Assembly: GCA_023014365.1 (NCBI GenBank)
Contig: JAEBUN010000020.1
Coordinates: forward strand, 868,001 to 932,000
Direction of reading: 5' to 3'
DNA: 64,000 nt
From: Lepiota brunneoincarnata
Lineage: Eukaryota > Basidiomycota > Agaricomycetes > Agaricales > Agaricaceae
Positions 1-11,229 of this stretch are shown here, in pieces. Positions within the stretch are counted from its first letter, which is position 1, and every line of letters starts with the position of its first letter. A model generated the notes under the pieces. That model ran no database searches, had not been told where the DNA came from, and worked only from the letters and a program-made list of their open reading frames with translations. Position numbers and translations under genes: made by a program.

Positions 1-63
1 CATCGACCATCATGTCCTGGAGATGAGCGATTATCTCAGCCAATGTAATAGGTTGAGAAGCAG

Positions 64-716
64 CTATATTACCGTGTTAGCACCGGTTGCTTGGGAGTTG
101 GAAGCACTGGTCATACTCTCAGCAAGTTCGGTATTGGTGTCTACCACAACAGCAGCAGAGACAGGGGCCTTGCGACCTTTGCGAGGCTAAGCTTATACAT
201 GAGGAGACGATTGGAGCCAAAAGAATGCTAAGCTTACACGTTTGGGGACAGTAGAGCCTTCGGCAACGTTGGAGGAAGTAGAGCCAGTTGTGGACGATGG
301 GTTCTGAGCCTCTTTGGTCCTGGATTTGTGGGATTCTTCAGAACGAACGCGATTAATGCAGCTACAGCATTCAGAGAGTGCCTTATAGATCGTGGGCATC
401 TCATAAGACGAATGGTAGTTGTTTTGGTAAATTTCGTAGAGCTTGCGGATACGGAAGACGTAGTCCTGGTTGACATGAAGCTTGATAGCCTCATTATCCT
501 CCGATAACGCTTCAATATAAGCAGACTAGAAATGATTTAGAAACGGCGAGAGAAGCATGGAAAGAGTAGACATACCCCAGGGGCGTCGAATGCAAGGAGA
601 GCCTTCTCGACGAGGGGACAAGCGACTTGGCCGTTTTGCAGGCGCTGAAGACGACCTTTGGCGTTGCTGATGAGATCGTCAAGCTCGACCTGGAGATGGG
701 GGATAGAAGAAGCCAT
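64..716 (-). CDS. Spliced hypothetical 183-aa protein beside a retroelement 3' end
   Basis: Three exons fit without a frame break: 716-576, 525-238 and 186-64, with GT-AG introns of 50 and 51 bp, all phase 0. The product begins MASSIPHLQVELDDL and ends with a Ser/Thr/Ala-rich tail; a CCSC cluster lies mid-protein. I do not recognise a domain. An open stretch continues upstream to 956, so the true start may lie further up. The gene points away from a polypurine tract and LTR-like sequence at about 1000-1380, the same geometry as the antisense zinc-cluster genes elsewhere in this window. It may be the antisense gene of a truncated retroelement; this is inference from position and splicing. Confidence 0.55.
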
Positions 717-999
717 TTTCTTGCGAAGGGTGTCTGCTAGAATGAGGCATCGCTCCCTCGCTTTTATAAGAAAAGGCCATAGGCAGTGATGATGAATCAT
801 AACGAGTGGATGAAGAGCACCCTCCACCCTAAGCTTATGACCTGAGGGGCCTAGGAAACCTGTAATCTTGAGTAGCCAGCCTTCAACAGACTTGCTGAAC
901 CACAGTTGCCTTATTAGGTAACGTGTCGCCAGGGTCTCGCGGTTATCAGTGTGCACAGGGATTCTGATGGAACAGTGAGGGCACCAAGTTCAATTTGGC

Positions 1000-1380
1000 T
1001 AGGGGGAGATGGGCCCCAAGTGGCGCAAGTGGCGCTTCAGTTTTGTTTGACGTGACCTTTTTCGCGGCGAACACCGTGTACAGGCTGGTTCGGGTCCGGG
1101 CTTGTAAGAAAACCAGAACAGATGACCGGGTCACTATGCGTTGTGGGTCACGGCGCGCTGAGATGTCAATAAACATCACTGATAGATCAGAGAGGCATAT
1201 AATGAGTATATAAGTGACTGGCAACCTAAACTAGCTTAGGAGTCTCCCAGGAGGTCTTTAGCTTAGCTTTAGGAGATGACAAGAAAGTCAGAAACAGTTT
1301 AGCTTAACTCAGTAGGAGACAAGGAACAACAAGATGACTATTGGGATGTATATACATGACAAGATTATATACTACATCCA
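1000..1380 (+). repeat. Probable 3' LTR preceded by a polypurine tract
   Basis: The tract TAGGGGGAGA at 1000-1009 is preceded by CAATTTGGC, and the same context (CAATTTGGTTAGGGGGAGA) lies just before the LTR at 3165. The sequence after it starts TGGG, has a TATA-like AGTATATAAG near 1205 and may end at a CCA near 1380. The right boundary is uncertain and no second copy is in the window. The body would lie to the left, partly outside the window. Confidence 0.4.
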
Positions 1381-1402
1381 AGAAGTAAACTAGGCGCAGA
1401 GA

Positions 1403-2837
1403 TCACTCAAGGTCTTCTAGAACAGACTCCGGATCCTGAGTCATCGGGAAAGCGAGGAAGAGAAGCGATTTGAGCTCCTCGAATTCCTCGTATGTTGGGA
1501 CCCCCGGAAAGTTGTTGGCGAACTCAAAGAACACCCAGACGTCTTCAAGGGAGTCGGCCATACCCATCTCTACAAAAGCCACGTCATTACCATCCAAGGC
1601 AGTCCTGGTAGCTTGCATCTCCTGGACGAATTGGTAAACTACACGGCGGTGGTGAAACGCCAAAGCCTCGTAAGCGACACGGTTTGCCTCCAGGCTGACC
1701 AAGCTAGAGGACACAACACGCGCGAACATGGCCAGATCTAGAAAAATAAAGAGAATAAGCAAAGGGAAAAATAGTGAACAGAGAAACTTACAGTATTCAC
1801 TGGTCAGTGAGGATGTGACCAGGGCGTTCGCAACGCCGGCCGAAACCCGGGGATGGTCCGTGAAGGTACAAGGGTAGTTGTACAAGTCGCAGCTGCGACA
1901 CTTCTTACCCTTGCCCAGAGGCTCGCACTCCAACTTACGAGCAGCGCAAGAAGGACACCGAGACCGAGGTGGCACATACTGGAGCAGATGTCAAAGCCAT
2001 CAGTATTTCGCCTTCTGTTTTCCTTTAAGGGCAGCTGGGATACGTGCTAAAGCGGAAGTTAGCAGAAAGGACAAATATACCTTGTAAAAGACTAAGCTTA
2101 CACGTCGAAACAGTTGAAGAGGCTACAGGAGAGGAGGGGCGGTTTGTTGAAGGGCCTGGCACCTCTGAACCTGATGCAATACCCAGGGGAGGGAGCACCA
2201 GCAAGCCTTCACCGTCAAAGGAGCGCAGAGAGATGGCAAGAGGGGGCAGCGACATTAAACTTGATGAGGCCTCTGTGGACAATCCACCAGAGGGCCCACC
2301 AACGGGGATACCTGACGAGGGTTCTGCGAAAAATCCGGCAGAACGCTCATTGGTTGGATTGCACAACGACGTGATGGAAATCACGCACCTTGGCACTGGA
2401 GCAGACAAGGGAGAGGCCGGCGGAGGAGTTGGTGCATGAGGCGGAGAGTATGGTGGAGGAGGGGTCCTTGCCACACCCACCTGACGATTTCCGCAAGCTC
2501 CTCGGGCTCCTCACCCTCCTCTAGCTCTCCTAGTACATGGTGCTGGTGGTTCCCATTGAGATAGGAGGTTGCGACGCGCCGGGAGGCGAATAGTGAGACC
2601 TAAAAGTAGAGAAAACATAAGTAAAGACAACGAGAATAGGGGAAAACACGACTTACATTGTGCGATTGATGATGAAGGCATGCCTTGGGAAGCTGTTGAG
2701 GTGCTGCTCAGCCCAGGGTAGCCTGAAAACAGGTTAAGAAAACAGAGAAAACTGTAACTCGAACTCTACTTACTGGAAGAAGAGTCCGAGTCCTCCTTGT
2801 AGTGAGCACGTTTGCTGCTGCGCGTGTTTCTGTCCAT
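1403..2837 (-). CDS. Zn2Cys6 zinc-cluster protein, antisense to a retroelement 3' end
   Basis: The core exon (about 1975-1798) reads CPSCAARKLEC, then eight residues, then CRSCDLYNYPC, which is the fungal CX2CX6C-X8-CX2CX6C binuclear zinc cluster used for DNA binding. A canonical intron (GTAAGT to TTCTAG, about 1790-1738) joins it to a C-terminal exon ending at 1403 with an acidic tail (PESVLEDLE). Upstream, a likely first exon starts at 2837 (MDRNTRSSKRAHY, Ser/Asp-rich) and is followed by introns; the middle exons (2025-2640) are Pro/Ser-rich and I could not join them with confidence. The gene starts about 320 bp inside the LTR at 3165 and runs away from it. It could instead be a host transcription factor fragment, but the position favours a retroelement gene. 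Confidence 0.6.
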
Positions 2838-3164
2838 TGTTGATAGAAGTGGGCGTTAAAAGGTGAGTATGCGAGCAGGATAGACAAGTAAGAAGTAAGA
2901 GGGAGAACGAAAGAGATGAAACGAGACCTTGGGACATTTAAAAGACCCAATAACGAGATAAAAATTTAAGCTATAGCGACAAGAAGTTGATCTATACATT
3001 TAAACTCGGTGACATGACATCATTCTGAAATAAGCTTAGCGAAAGTGCGCTACCCTCAAAGCTGGTGAACGTTCTAGACCATAGAGCGCGTCAGAGAGAC
3101 TCAGATACTGCGAATTTGAAGGAGATAATGACTGAGGACAGTCAGCAATTTGGTTAGGGGGAGA

Positions 3165-4466
3165 TGATACGCTGATTTCACGCCTATACATGAATTCCGT
3201 ACTCCAGAACAATTCTCTACATAGAATCATTGGCTATATCATTAAAGAACTCTATAGAGGATTGGTACTATATCCCATAGTAGCCAGTTCGACCGAACTG
3301 AGGATATTCAAGCCTCGGAAGTGTTCAAACCAGCTCATTATCACTAAGCTTAGTGAACCAAGCTATCAGAACGCTCTCCGGAGGGATTCAGGGCTCTACA
3401 TAGCCTATCGAGTATACCCCGGTCGCATCAAGGGACCTTACGAGCAGTTTTCTGATGAACCCGAATGCGTTTGAACATAAAGAATGTACCTAGCGGCTGT
3501 CGCAGGCGTATTACGTCTATAGCGAGTTCAATAATGATGACCGGACCACGGAACGGAACGTCCAATGTTCGGGAGGCAATACCCGATGCCCAAAACCCTA
3601 GAAATATCAAAGACTCCTAATTAACGAGTGCTTTGGGGGTCCCAGCACTTCAGCATACTGCTTAACTGAGATTAATTACAACGGATCAAGGAATTGTCCA
3701 TCTGCTATACATTCCGATCATAATTGATCCGGAAACTTAATGCGCTCACGTGGACGCAGAATAATGCAGACGAGCACGGAACACGTCTGGCTGGATTGCC
3801 ATTCGTTAATCAGAGAAAAACCCATAACCCAGGGTGAGGTAGAAATGCTGCCGAACCTTCCAAAATGTTCTACAGTGCCTGTAACAATTAAGCTTATTGT
3901 TTTCTATTTCATATTTACTATCTCTCGTATGTATCCAAACAATATAAATACGGTTGCACTTGTTCGTGAAGAAGAAGGAGGTCTCACCCCCGCTTCCACA
4001 TGCAAGTCTGCAAGCCGTGATCAAGAACGGTTTCAGAGGGCTATTTAGTGTGCGTTGTTAAGTGTGATTTCTTCGGTCGTCGACCAACCCAGAGACAGAG
4101 ACAGAGACCAGAGTTTAGAGTTTAGAGTTCCAGAGTGCTAGAGACAGAGACAGAGACAGAGACCAGAGTTCAGAGACCAGAGACCAGAGACCAGAGACCC
4201 AGCGCTTTGAATTGGCAGGGATTGTCCTTTCATTGTTGCACCGTACGGCTAAGATAACTTCAACGGCTGTTTGTTAACCTCTAAAAACACTACTCTCTTG
4301 AATTTCGCTGTCAGAATGCACCCCCAGAACACCCTAAAAGATGAAACTGTTCATTATCTATCTCATTCCACTTGTATTAGCTTAAGCTTATTGAATTGCG
4401 GCTAAGCTTAGTGAAAACAAGCCCACTATCTATATTAAAACCAACAAAAGTTTCTCCACCTTTTCA
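3165..4466 (+). repeat. 1.3-kb LTR (copy 1), probably a 3' LTR
   Basis: The sequence begins TGATACGCTG, ends CCTTTTCA and matches the full-length copies at 39709-41009 and 57449-58741. A polypurine tract (GGTTAGGGGGAGA) abuts it on the left. The flanking four bases do not match (GAGA and CCAC), unlike the two solo copies, so this looks like the 3' LTR of an element truncated on its left. It contains a TATA-like AATATAAATAC near 3948 and a GAGACA-type short tandem repeat at about 4090-4200. A 94-codon open frame in its left part is shared by the copies but is probably just LTR sequence. Confidence 0.8.
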
Positions 4467-5512
4467 CCACGGAGTGTGTCATAGACATTCTCAATTATTC
4501 AAAATACACCAACGAATGCTCAGTCTTGTTACCAACAGATCACTCCCTTTTATACTTTGAATACTTGACCTCCATCTACTTAGAGCAAATATCACTACTC
4601 AATGTATATATAGTGTATAAACTAACTCACTGCCTCCAACGATAACATCCCATCCCAAGTGCTCTTGCCCTCGGCCGTTCCCCAGAATGGAATTGGGAAG
4701 ACATATCTTATCCATGTCCTGGCGGATGGTTCTCTGAAGCATTGGAAGGGCATGTAGACATATTTATTTGGATTCCCCAGCGAAGGGGCATCTACAATGA
4801 ATCAAATAGGCAATAAGACACCAGAATGTCAGATGTACGTTTTGAACGAGGTTTAGAATATCACTCTCCCAAGCATGGTGGGCTTAGCCATCACTCCGAG
4901 TTAGAATTTTCTTTACTCAGGAGAGCGGCGGAGGCAGAACGACTCTATCACTCTGTAGATGGAGCAGCAGTAGTGTCACGGAGAGTGGTAGAAGGAATGA
5001 TAGTGGCGCTATGAGAAGCAGAATTGGAGTGCAAGACCAGGGATATGATTATTCAAGGTACTGGCATTGTAGACACAACATATATCTATTATTGAACAAT
5101 GAGCTTGGCACCCATGCTGTAGGCTTAAGCAACTCAGGGTTAGCTATATGAGAAGTAAAATACGTGGAAGCTACCATGTCCGACCCCTTGCAATGCCTGT
5201 CACAAGCTAAATCTCGAACAGGGCCAGGAAACTTGTGGCACATCACTTCTTTAGTGGCATCCATAAACTGGCGCCTTGGCTCGTGAAGTGATGATGTATA
5301 TTACAAGTTAGCATATTCGGCTCTCTGTGGAAGATCCGCTGGGCCGGTCTGGCACTTTCTGCAATAGACAGATTGATGGTGGTAGGAAGCACAGTATCAC
5401 AGAATTTGTCAGTTGATGGTTCTGTTCCTTCTGGGGGGGCATATTGGACATGGACAGTACCGGTGCAGGCTGGTGGGGTGGGGAGTAAGCCTTATGGCAT
5501 GATTGGGATAAG
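4467..5512. other. Host flank with unrecognised coding remnant
   Basis: There is no clear complete gene. On the minus strand around 4790-4620 a stretch reads like a conserved exon (YVYMPFQCFREPSARTW...) preceded by a possible intron ending TTGTAG, but I do not recognise the family. The right end is the target site of the Ty3 element (ATAAG at 5508-5512). Confidence 0.3.
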
Positions 5513-6172
5513 TGTTAGAGCCGGTGCGGGTCGGGACTGAAGCGGAGGGTCGGGGTGGTATCCTTGGTATAAGGTAACCGGGGACAGGGCAAAGTCAGTA
5601 CGTAGACTTCGGGACCGAGGCGGAGTATGTCGGGCGGGGGGTTGGACTTGCGGCCTCAGCTTATGTGCTGTGCCCTCCTACTATCCTAGTCTGTATTTCA
5701 GGAAGTCGGAGCCGAAGCGGAGCGAGGCAGAAGAGAGGAGAGGATAGGGAACAGGGAGCTGGTCCGCTGCTCGATTCAATTATCAGACTGAGGAGTATAA
5801 GCCAAGTACCTACGGTATATATACTACTGGCCTTATGAACTATGACTCGTACTGACTACGTGCAGAGCGGAGCGGAGACCGATCTAGTTACAAACGGATT
5901 ACAAACGGATTACGAATGGAATGGAAATGGGTACAGGTATGGAGACTAATAACATATCTTGACTACGGACGGGAAATGGAGACGGGGGTATGAGACACTG
6001 AGGGCCAGGTGACCACAGCATGTGTGGAGGTGGTCGTGTGATTGGGGCAGGGGGTTGTGGTCGGAGCAGGTCGGGGCCGAGTCGGAGGGCAGAGGGTTGT
6101 TGTGTGGAACACACGTGGAGTTGAGAAGCCGAAGTTTAAATGATTAGACTCTGAGTTGGCATGGATATGACA
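5513..6172 (-). repeat. 3' LTR of Ty3 copy 1
   Basis: In element orientation it starts TGTCATATCC and ends GGCTCTAACA. It has the TATA-like TATATATAC near 5819. It is about 97% identical by eye to 12681-13340. Confidence 0.95.
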
Positions 6173-6188
6173 GTGCCCCCCCTTTAGG
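6173..6188 (-). other. Polypurine tract of Ty3 copy 1
   Basis: On the minus strand, CCTAAAGGGGGGGGCAC directly precedes the 3' LTR, the expected primer for plus-strand synthesis. The same tract with one fewer G precedes the right LTR of copy 2 at about 51085-51101. Confidence 0.85.
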
Positions 6189-6242
6189 GCCGAGCCTTGA
6201 GGCCCAAGGCGGTCTAGGCTGGGGCCCATCGGAAAGTTCCGG

Positions 6243-6256
6243 CAGGGTATAAAAAC
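6243..6256 (+). promoter_or_regulatory. TATA box for the antisense gene
   Basis: GGGTATAAAAACGG lies about 50 bp before the ATG at 6304 on the plus strand, just inside the 3' LTR. Copy 2 keeps the equivalent (on the minus strand at about 51022-51028). It suggests the antisense gene has its own promoter next to the LTR. Confidence 0.55.
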
Positions 6257-6303
6257 GGTGAACTGGTTCGATTCCAAAAAACACAACTTGACCTCTTACT
6301 CCC

Positions 6304-7367
6304 ATGAGCAGACAACTCTCCCGACAACCGACCGCCGCGGAGCGCAAGGCGCAATTGTTGAGGGAGAAGGTGGAGCGAGAGGAGCGAGAGCGGTTGGAAA
6401 TCGAGAGGTTGGAGGAGGAGGAGCAACGAGAGGAGGAGGAGTGGCAGCGGATGATAGCGCTGCGCCAGCGACAAGCGGAGGAGTGGGCGAGAGAGTGTAT
6501 GGCGGAAGATATCAGGCGGCAACAAGATGAGGCTGCCGAGGCAGAGCGTCGGGCGATCCAGGCCCAACTCGTCGCAACGACTACAGGGGCCTCGTCGAGC
6601 CGTCTGTCGGAAGAACCGATGCAGGTAGATACGGAGGAGTCGGATTCCGAATACACGGATAGGGACGAGGCGGAAAATGAGGAGGAGGAGGAGGAGGACG
6701 AGGACTCCGGGGACACAGGGGGTAAGGGAAAAGCAAGGGTGAGGGCGGCCCCGCAACGGGGCCATGCGAACATATTCGGGGGTGAGAACCCCTGCTGGAG
6801 GTACGAGTGAGATGGGGTCCAGTGTGAGGTTGCCGGCGGGTAAGTCATTTTGAGGGTTTCCAAGCTACATACTGATAGTTTTTTAGTAACACCAGGAGTT
6901 GCCGTTGGTGCAGCAAAATGAAAAAACGGTGTGGGGGTCAAGAGGAGACGGAGCCGAGCGGGGCCGGGGGGATGTCGGGCCAACAATTTGAAGGTGAGTG
7001 AGGAATTTCTGACTGCGAGGTTTGCTGACCAAATGATCCCATAGAGCTGAAGCGACTTATCGAGGAGGGGCACCAGAAGACCCTCAAGCAGGTCAATATC
7101 ATGGAGGTGCGGCTTGCACAGGCCATCACTCGATTGGGGGAGAGGGTGGACAAGGTCGAGCTGACAGCTGGCCGCTATGAACAGTTACGGCATTGGGAGG
7201 CGCAGGTGGATGGTAACTGGTCGAGTAGGGGTATTACGGAGACGGAGGAGTCGGAGGAGTCGGAGGAGTCAGAGAGCATCGGAGGTATTTCGGAAGAGGA
7301 GGTGCAAGGTATGATGGAGGATGCGGCGGCGCCGCCCCGTACCTCTGGGAACGATACGGACAAGTAG
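6304..7367 (+). pseudogene. Antisense Zn2Cys6/coiled-coil gene of Ty3 copy 1
   Basis: Three exons fit in frame: 6304-6839, 6887-6993 and 7045-7367, with canonical introns (GTAAGT...TTTTAG and GTGAGT...CCATAG); 966 bp in all. The first 160 residues are Arg/Glu-rich predicted coiled coil followed by an acidic run. The exon 1/2 junction encodes CWRYE-stop-DGVQC and then CRWCSKMKKRC. In copy 2 the first part reads CWRCQQDKVLC, so the ancestral protein had CX2CX6C-X9-CX2CX6C, a Zn2Cys6 cluster. Copy 1 has lost it: the second Cys became Tyr and a TGA stop sits at 6808-6810. After the cluster come a second coiled coil (LKRLIEEGHQKTLKQVNIME) and an acidic tail (ETEESEESEESESIGG). It converges on pol with a 59-bp gap. 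A DNA-binding regulator role is inferred. Confidence 0.8.
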
Positions 7368-7426
7368 TTTGTACTTGTCCAATAATATTTTTTGTTTCTT
7401 GGTGTGGTGGGTGGTCAGCGGAAGAT

Positions 7427-10400
7427 TCAGAGTGAATGGAGGGGACCAGGCTTAGAGGGGTAAGAGGAGTGGAAAGCCTCTACTAGATCGGTAGCATGTT
7501 CAAGCTCGGTTGCCAGTAACCACAAGGATTCTTCTTCAGTATCTTCATAACCTAACCAGATGACTTTATAGAGGAGCTTGCATGCGCGGCGCCGATCAAT
7601 CTTTGAATCAACAATGCGGGCAATCTTGTATTCTGGTTCACCGTCAATAGAAACTGGCGCAGGTGGCAGGTCCGATCGGGTGGGTATGGTGTTAGGCGTA
7701 GCTGGTTCGAGCATGGAAACATGGAAGACGGAGTGTACCCCACGCATGGAATCAGGAAGTCGGAGTGTAAAGGAATGGGTACCTGCTTGTGCAATGATCT
7801 CATAAGGCCCAAGGAACTTTTCGGAGAGTTTTTTGGAAGGACAGGTGGTGCGGAAGAATTGGGCTTTCACGAATACCTTTTGTCCAACCTTGAAGTCCGG
7901 GGCGGGGAGTCGGTGGGCATCGGCGGAGGTCTGATACCGTTGCTGGGCTAGCAATATTTCAGACTTCAAGGTGGTATGTAGGTCGTCGAGGTCAACAGCA
8001 AAATGGCGGGCCCGAGCGGAGGCAAGATCGCGTTCAGGATGAACTGTGATGTTCAGATGGTATCCTTTATTAGCGAAGAACGGGGAGATACCGGTGGTGG
8101 CACTAGGAGCATTGTTGTAAGCAAACTCAGCTAGTGGTAGTAATTCAGACCAATTGTCCTGTTGGTAGTTACAATGGACCCGGAGATATTGTTCCAGGGT
8201 CTGGTTGGTGCGTTCCGTCTGTCCGTCGCCTTCTGGATGGTAGCCCGAAGTGAAATGTAACTTCATATCGAGGGCTTGTCCCAATGAGCGGAAGAAGTGG
8301 GAGACAAATTCGGAGCCGTGGTCGGAGGTAACATGTTCGGGTACGCCGTGCTTGGAGAAGACGTGGAGGACAAATAGGCGGGCGAGGTCGGAGGAGGTGA
8401 CGGTATCATAAGTCGGGATGAAGAGGGATTGCTTGGTGAGTCTGTCAACAATTACTAGGATGGCATCGTAGCCGGAGGAGGTGGGGAGTTTTTCGATGAA
8501 GTCCATGGAGATTGAATTCCAAGGGCGTTCGGGAATGGGGAGTTGTTTGAGGAGACCGTAGGGACGGTGGCGCTGGGGTTTAGACCTCATACAGGTGACA
8601 CAAGACTTACAGAAATCCTTGACGAAGGTGCAGACACTAGGCTAGGTGTACTCGCGCCGGATGAGCTCCAGCGTTTTATTCTGACCGAAGTGGCCGGCTA
8701 GGACATGATCATGCTTGTACTAGAGGACCCGAAGTCGGAGATTGTCGGCATCAGGGATGTAGATTCTGCCGTCTAAGAGGAGGAAACCTTTATCATTAAC
8801 TGACCAATGGCCTTCTGGGCTGGCAAGATGGGCGGAAGCGGTCGGATCCGCTGGTAGGGCGGTGAGGATATCGCAGTGTAGCTGATTGAGGTCCATGACT
8901 ACAGCTGCGCGAAGGGAAGGAGCGTAAAGAGTGGTGGCACGGACGGAGGCTGCGAGTTGTTCATGAGTGAACACAGGCCGGAAGTTGTGCGGGTTGACTG
9001 ATGCATAGTCGCTATTCCCCCCTTTAGGGTAGACGTCCCATCGTCTAGTTAGGGCATCAGGCTTGGTGCCGAGGCGGCCGGGTCGGAACCGGATGACGAG
9101 GTGGAATTGGGATAGGAACTCAGACCAACAAGCTTGGCGGCGAGTGAGGATTTTGGTGGTGCAGAAGTATTCGAGGTTTTTGTGGTCGGTGACTACATCA
9201 ATAGTAAGAGGGGCACCCTCAAGATAGTGCCGCCAGATACGAAAAACCTCGAATATCGCCAAGAGTTCCTTGTCGTGGGTGTCATAATTAAGTTCGGCTG
9301 TGTTAAAGGTGCGGGAATGGAATGCAACAGGGTGAACTTCCCCATCATCAGTGATGATAGAGAGGATAGCCGCAAGGGCGTAGTCGGAGGCGTCAGTCTC
9401 GACAATGATCTGAGCGTCGGGGGCCCAAGGAGTGAGGACGGGAGCAGATATGAATGCTTCCTTCAGAGAGTTAAAGGCTTCGCGACATTCGTCAGTGAAA
9501 TTCCATTTCATGTCTTTGCGGGTGAGGCGAGTGAGCGGAACGACGATGTCGGAGTAACCGTGAATGAAGCGACGGTAGAAGTTGGCGAAACCTAAGAAGG
9601 ACTGGATGTCCTTGACTTTCTTGGGCTCCAGCCACTCCTGGATGGTCTTGACCTTAGATTGGTCCATTCGGAGACCGTCAGGGGAAAGAATGTAGCCAAG
9701 ATATTCCACTGTGTCGGAGTGGAACTGGCATTTGTCGGGGCGGGCGTATAGACCATGTTGGCGGAGCCGCTTGAGGACCTCCTTGACTTGGTCACGATGG
9801 ATACTGTGATTGTCGGAGTATATCAGAATGTCGTCAAGGTAGATAGTAACGCAGACGTCGAGCATGTCCTTGAATATATCGTTCATGAACCGCTGGAAGG
9901 TGGCGGGGGCGTTGGTGAGGCCGAAAGGCATAACCATCCATTCGAAGGAGCCGTAGCGGGTCCGAAAGGCGGTCTTCCATTCGTCGCCGTCAGCAACATG
10001 GACTAGATGGTAAGCGTGACGGAGGTCAATTTTGGTATATACGCGAGCTTTGCGAGGGGAGTCTAAGAGGTCGGAGATGAGCGGAAGGGGGTAGTGATCC
10101 TTCTTGGTAATACGGTTGAGACCTCTAAAATCAACACATAAGCGGAGGGAGCCGTCCTTTTTCTTGACGAAGAGGACTGGGGCTCCATGAGGAGAAGTGG
10201 AAGGGCAAATGAAACCAATGGACAAATGTTCGTCAATAAAATCACATAGAGCTCCAAGCTCTGATTGTGAAAGGGAATAAATGGTACTGACCGGAGGTTG
10301 ACTGCCATCCTCTAGGTTAATCTGGAGGTCGTAAGGGCGGTGTGGAGCGAGTGTGTCAGCACGCGATTTACTGAAAACGTCAGCGAACTCGTGGTATTCC

Positions 10401-11229
10401 TCGGGGATGGACGAGAGGTCAGCCGGGTCATCGGAGACAGAAGAAGACGCGGCCGATGCGGAGGCGGTGGAGAGGTTGATTCGGAATTGTTGGGAGCCAG
10501 GGAGCTTGGCAGCGCGGATAAAGGCAGGAGCGTTTATCAGGGAGATATGCGGTTTTGCAATGGGGACAGGTTGGGACGAGGTCCCGGACAGGGGTGGTGA
10601 ACCTAGGTCAGGAGAGTCAGGGGTGGCCATAGGCAGGGCCGATGCGGGTGCGACGCAGGTAGAGACGGAAGCAGGATTCTTGAGTAGGGATGGCCGGAAA
10701 GTGATACTGCCCAAAACCCAGTCAATCAACAGATTGTAGCGGGTGAGCCAGTTGTGTCCTAAGACCACAGAACAGGAAGAGTCGAGCCAGGTGACATAAG
10801 TGTCCAAAATGATAGATTCACCGGAGGGGAAAGATACAGGCAGTTGCGCAAGCTCTGTAATGTAGGCATTTGAGGTCCCATCAAATAACCGAAGTTCAAT
10901 AGCCAGGATGGGTGAGGTTGGAATACTATGAGAACGAACAAAAGATGAGTCCACAAAACAGTGAGTAGAACCACTATCAACAAGAGCTTTGAAAGGAGAA
11001 AGAGAAGAGAAATCAGAACTAACTACATTGTCCATTGTAGAAATCGGGTCCGAAGCGGAGAGTACGGAAGCAGAGACAGAAGATACAGAAGTAATTAAAG
11101 GAGAAGTTAATGTGATATGAAAGGAGTTTGGGTCGGAAAGAGCGGACGCATTGAGATGGAAACTCTCTGGGGCACAGCAGAGTTCAATGCGATCCTCAGT
11201 CTGTGCAGAGGCCTGAGGACCGCCGACTA
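7427..11229 (-). pseudogene. Pol polyprotein: protease, RT, RNase H, integrase, chromodomain
   Basis: Reading from 11229 downward: aspartic protease (LVDSGSTHCFVD), reverse transcriptase (KIDLRHAYHLV; catalytic YLDDILIYSD about 400 residues after the ATG at 11035), RNase H (VETDASDYALAAILS), integrase core (MDFIEKLPTSSGYD, TSDHGSEF, YHPEGDGQTERTNQTLEQYL) and a C-terminal chromodomain (LLYKVIWLGYEDTEEESLW). The frame is -1 relative to gag and overlaps its last codons. Two stops interrupt it between RNase H and the integrase zinc region: TAG at 8722-8720, where copy 2 has CAG, and TAG at 8644-8642, where copy 2 has TGG. Otherwise the frame is open. A -1 frameshift from gag is possible, but no textbook slippery heptamer is present. 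Confidence 0.93.

Noticed and set aside
2044..2439. Plus-strand open frame of 131 codons
   Set aside because: Low-complexity sequence open on both strands; the minus strand belongs to the Zn2Cys6 gene region.
3190..3474. 94-codon frame shared by LTR copies as a real gene
   Set aside because: It lies wholly within the LTR, has no recognisable domain, and its similarity follows from the LTR being repeated.
4085..4205. GAGACA repeats as a CRISPR-like or satellite array
   Set aside because: Simple tandem repeat inside the LTR, present at the same place in all three copies, without spacers.
6144..7073. Minus-strand open frame of 309 codons within Ty3 copy 1
   Set aside because: Ser/Leu-rich shadow of the plus-strand acidic/coiled-coil gene; the plus strand has the splice sites and cysteines.
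9134..9595. Plus-strand open frames within pol
   Set aside because: Shadows of the RT/RNase H coding strand; no motifs and not conserved in copy 2.
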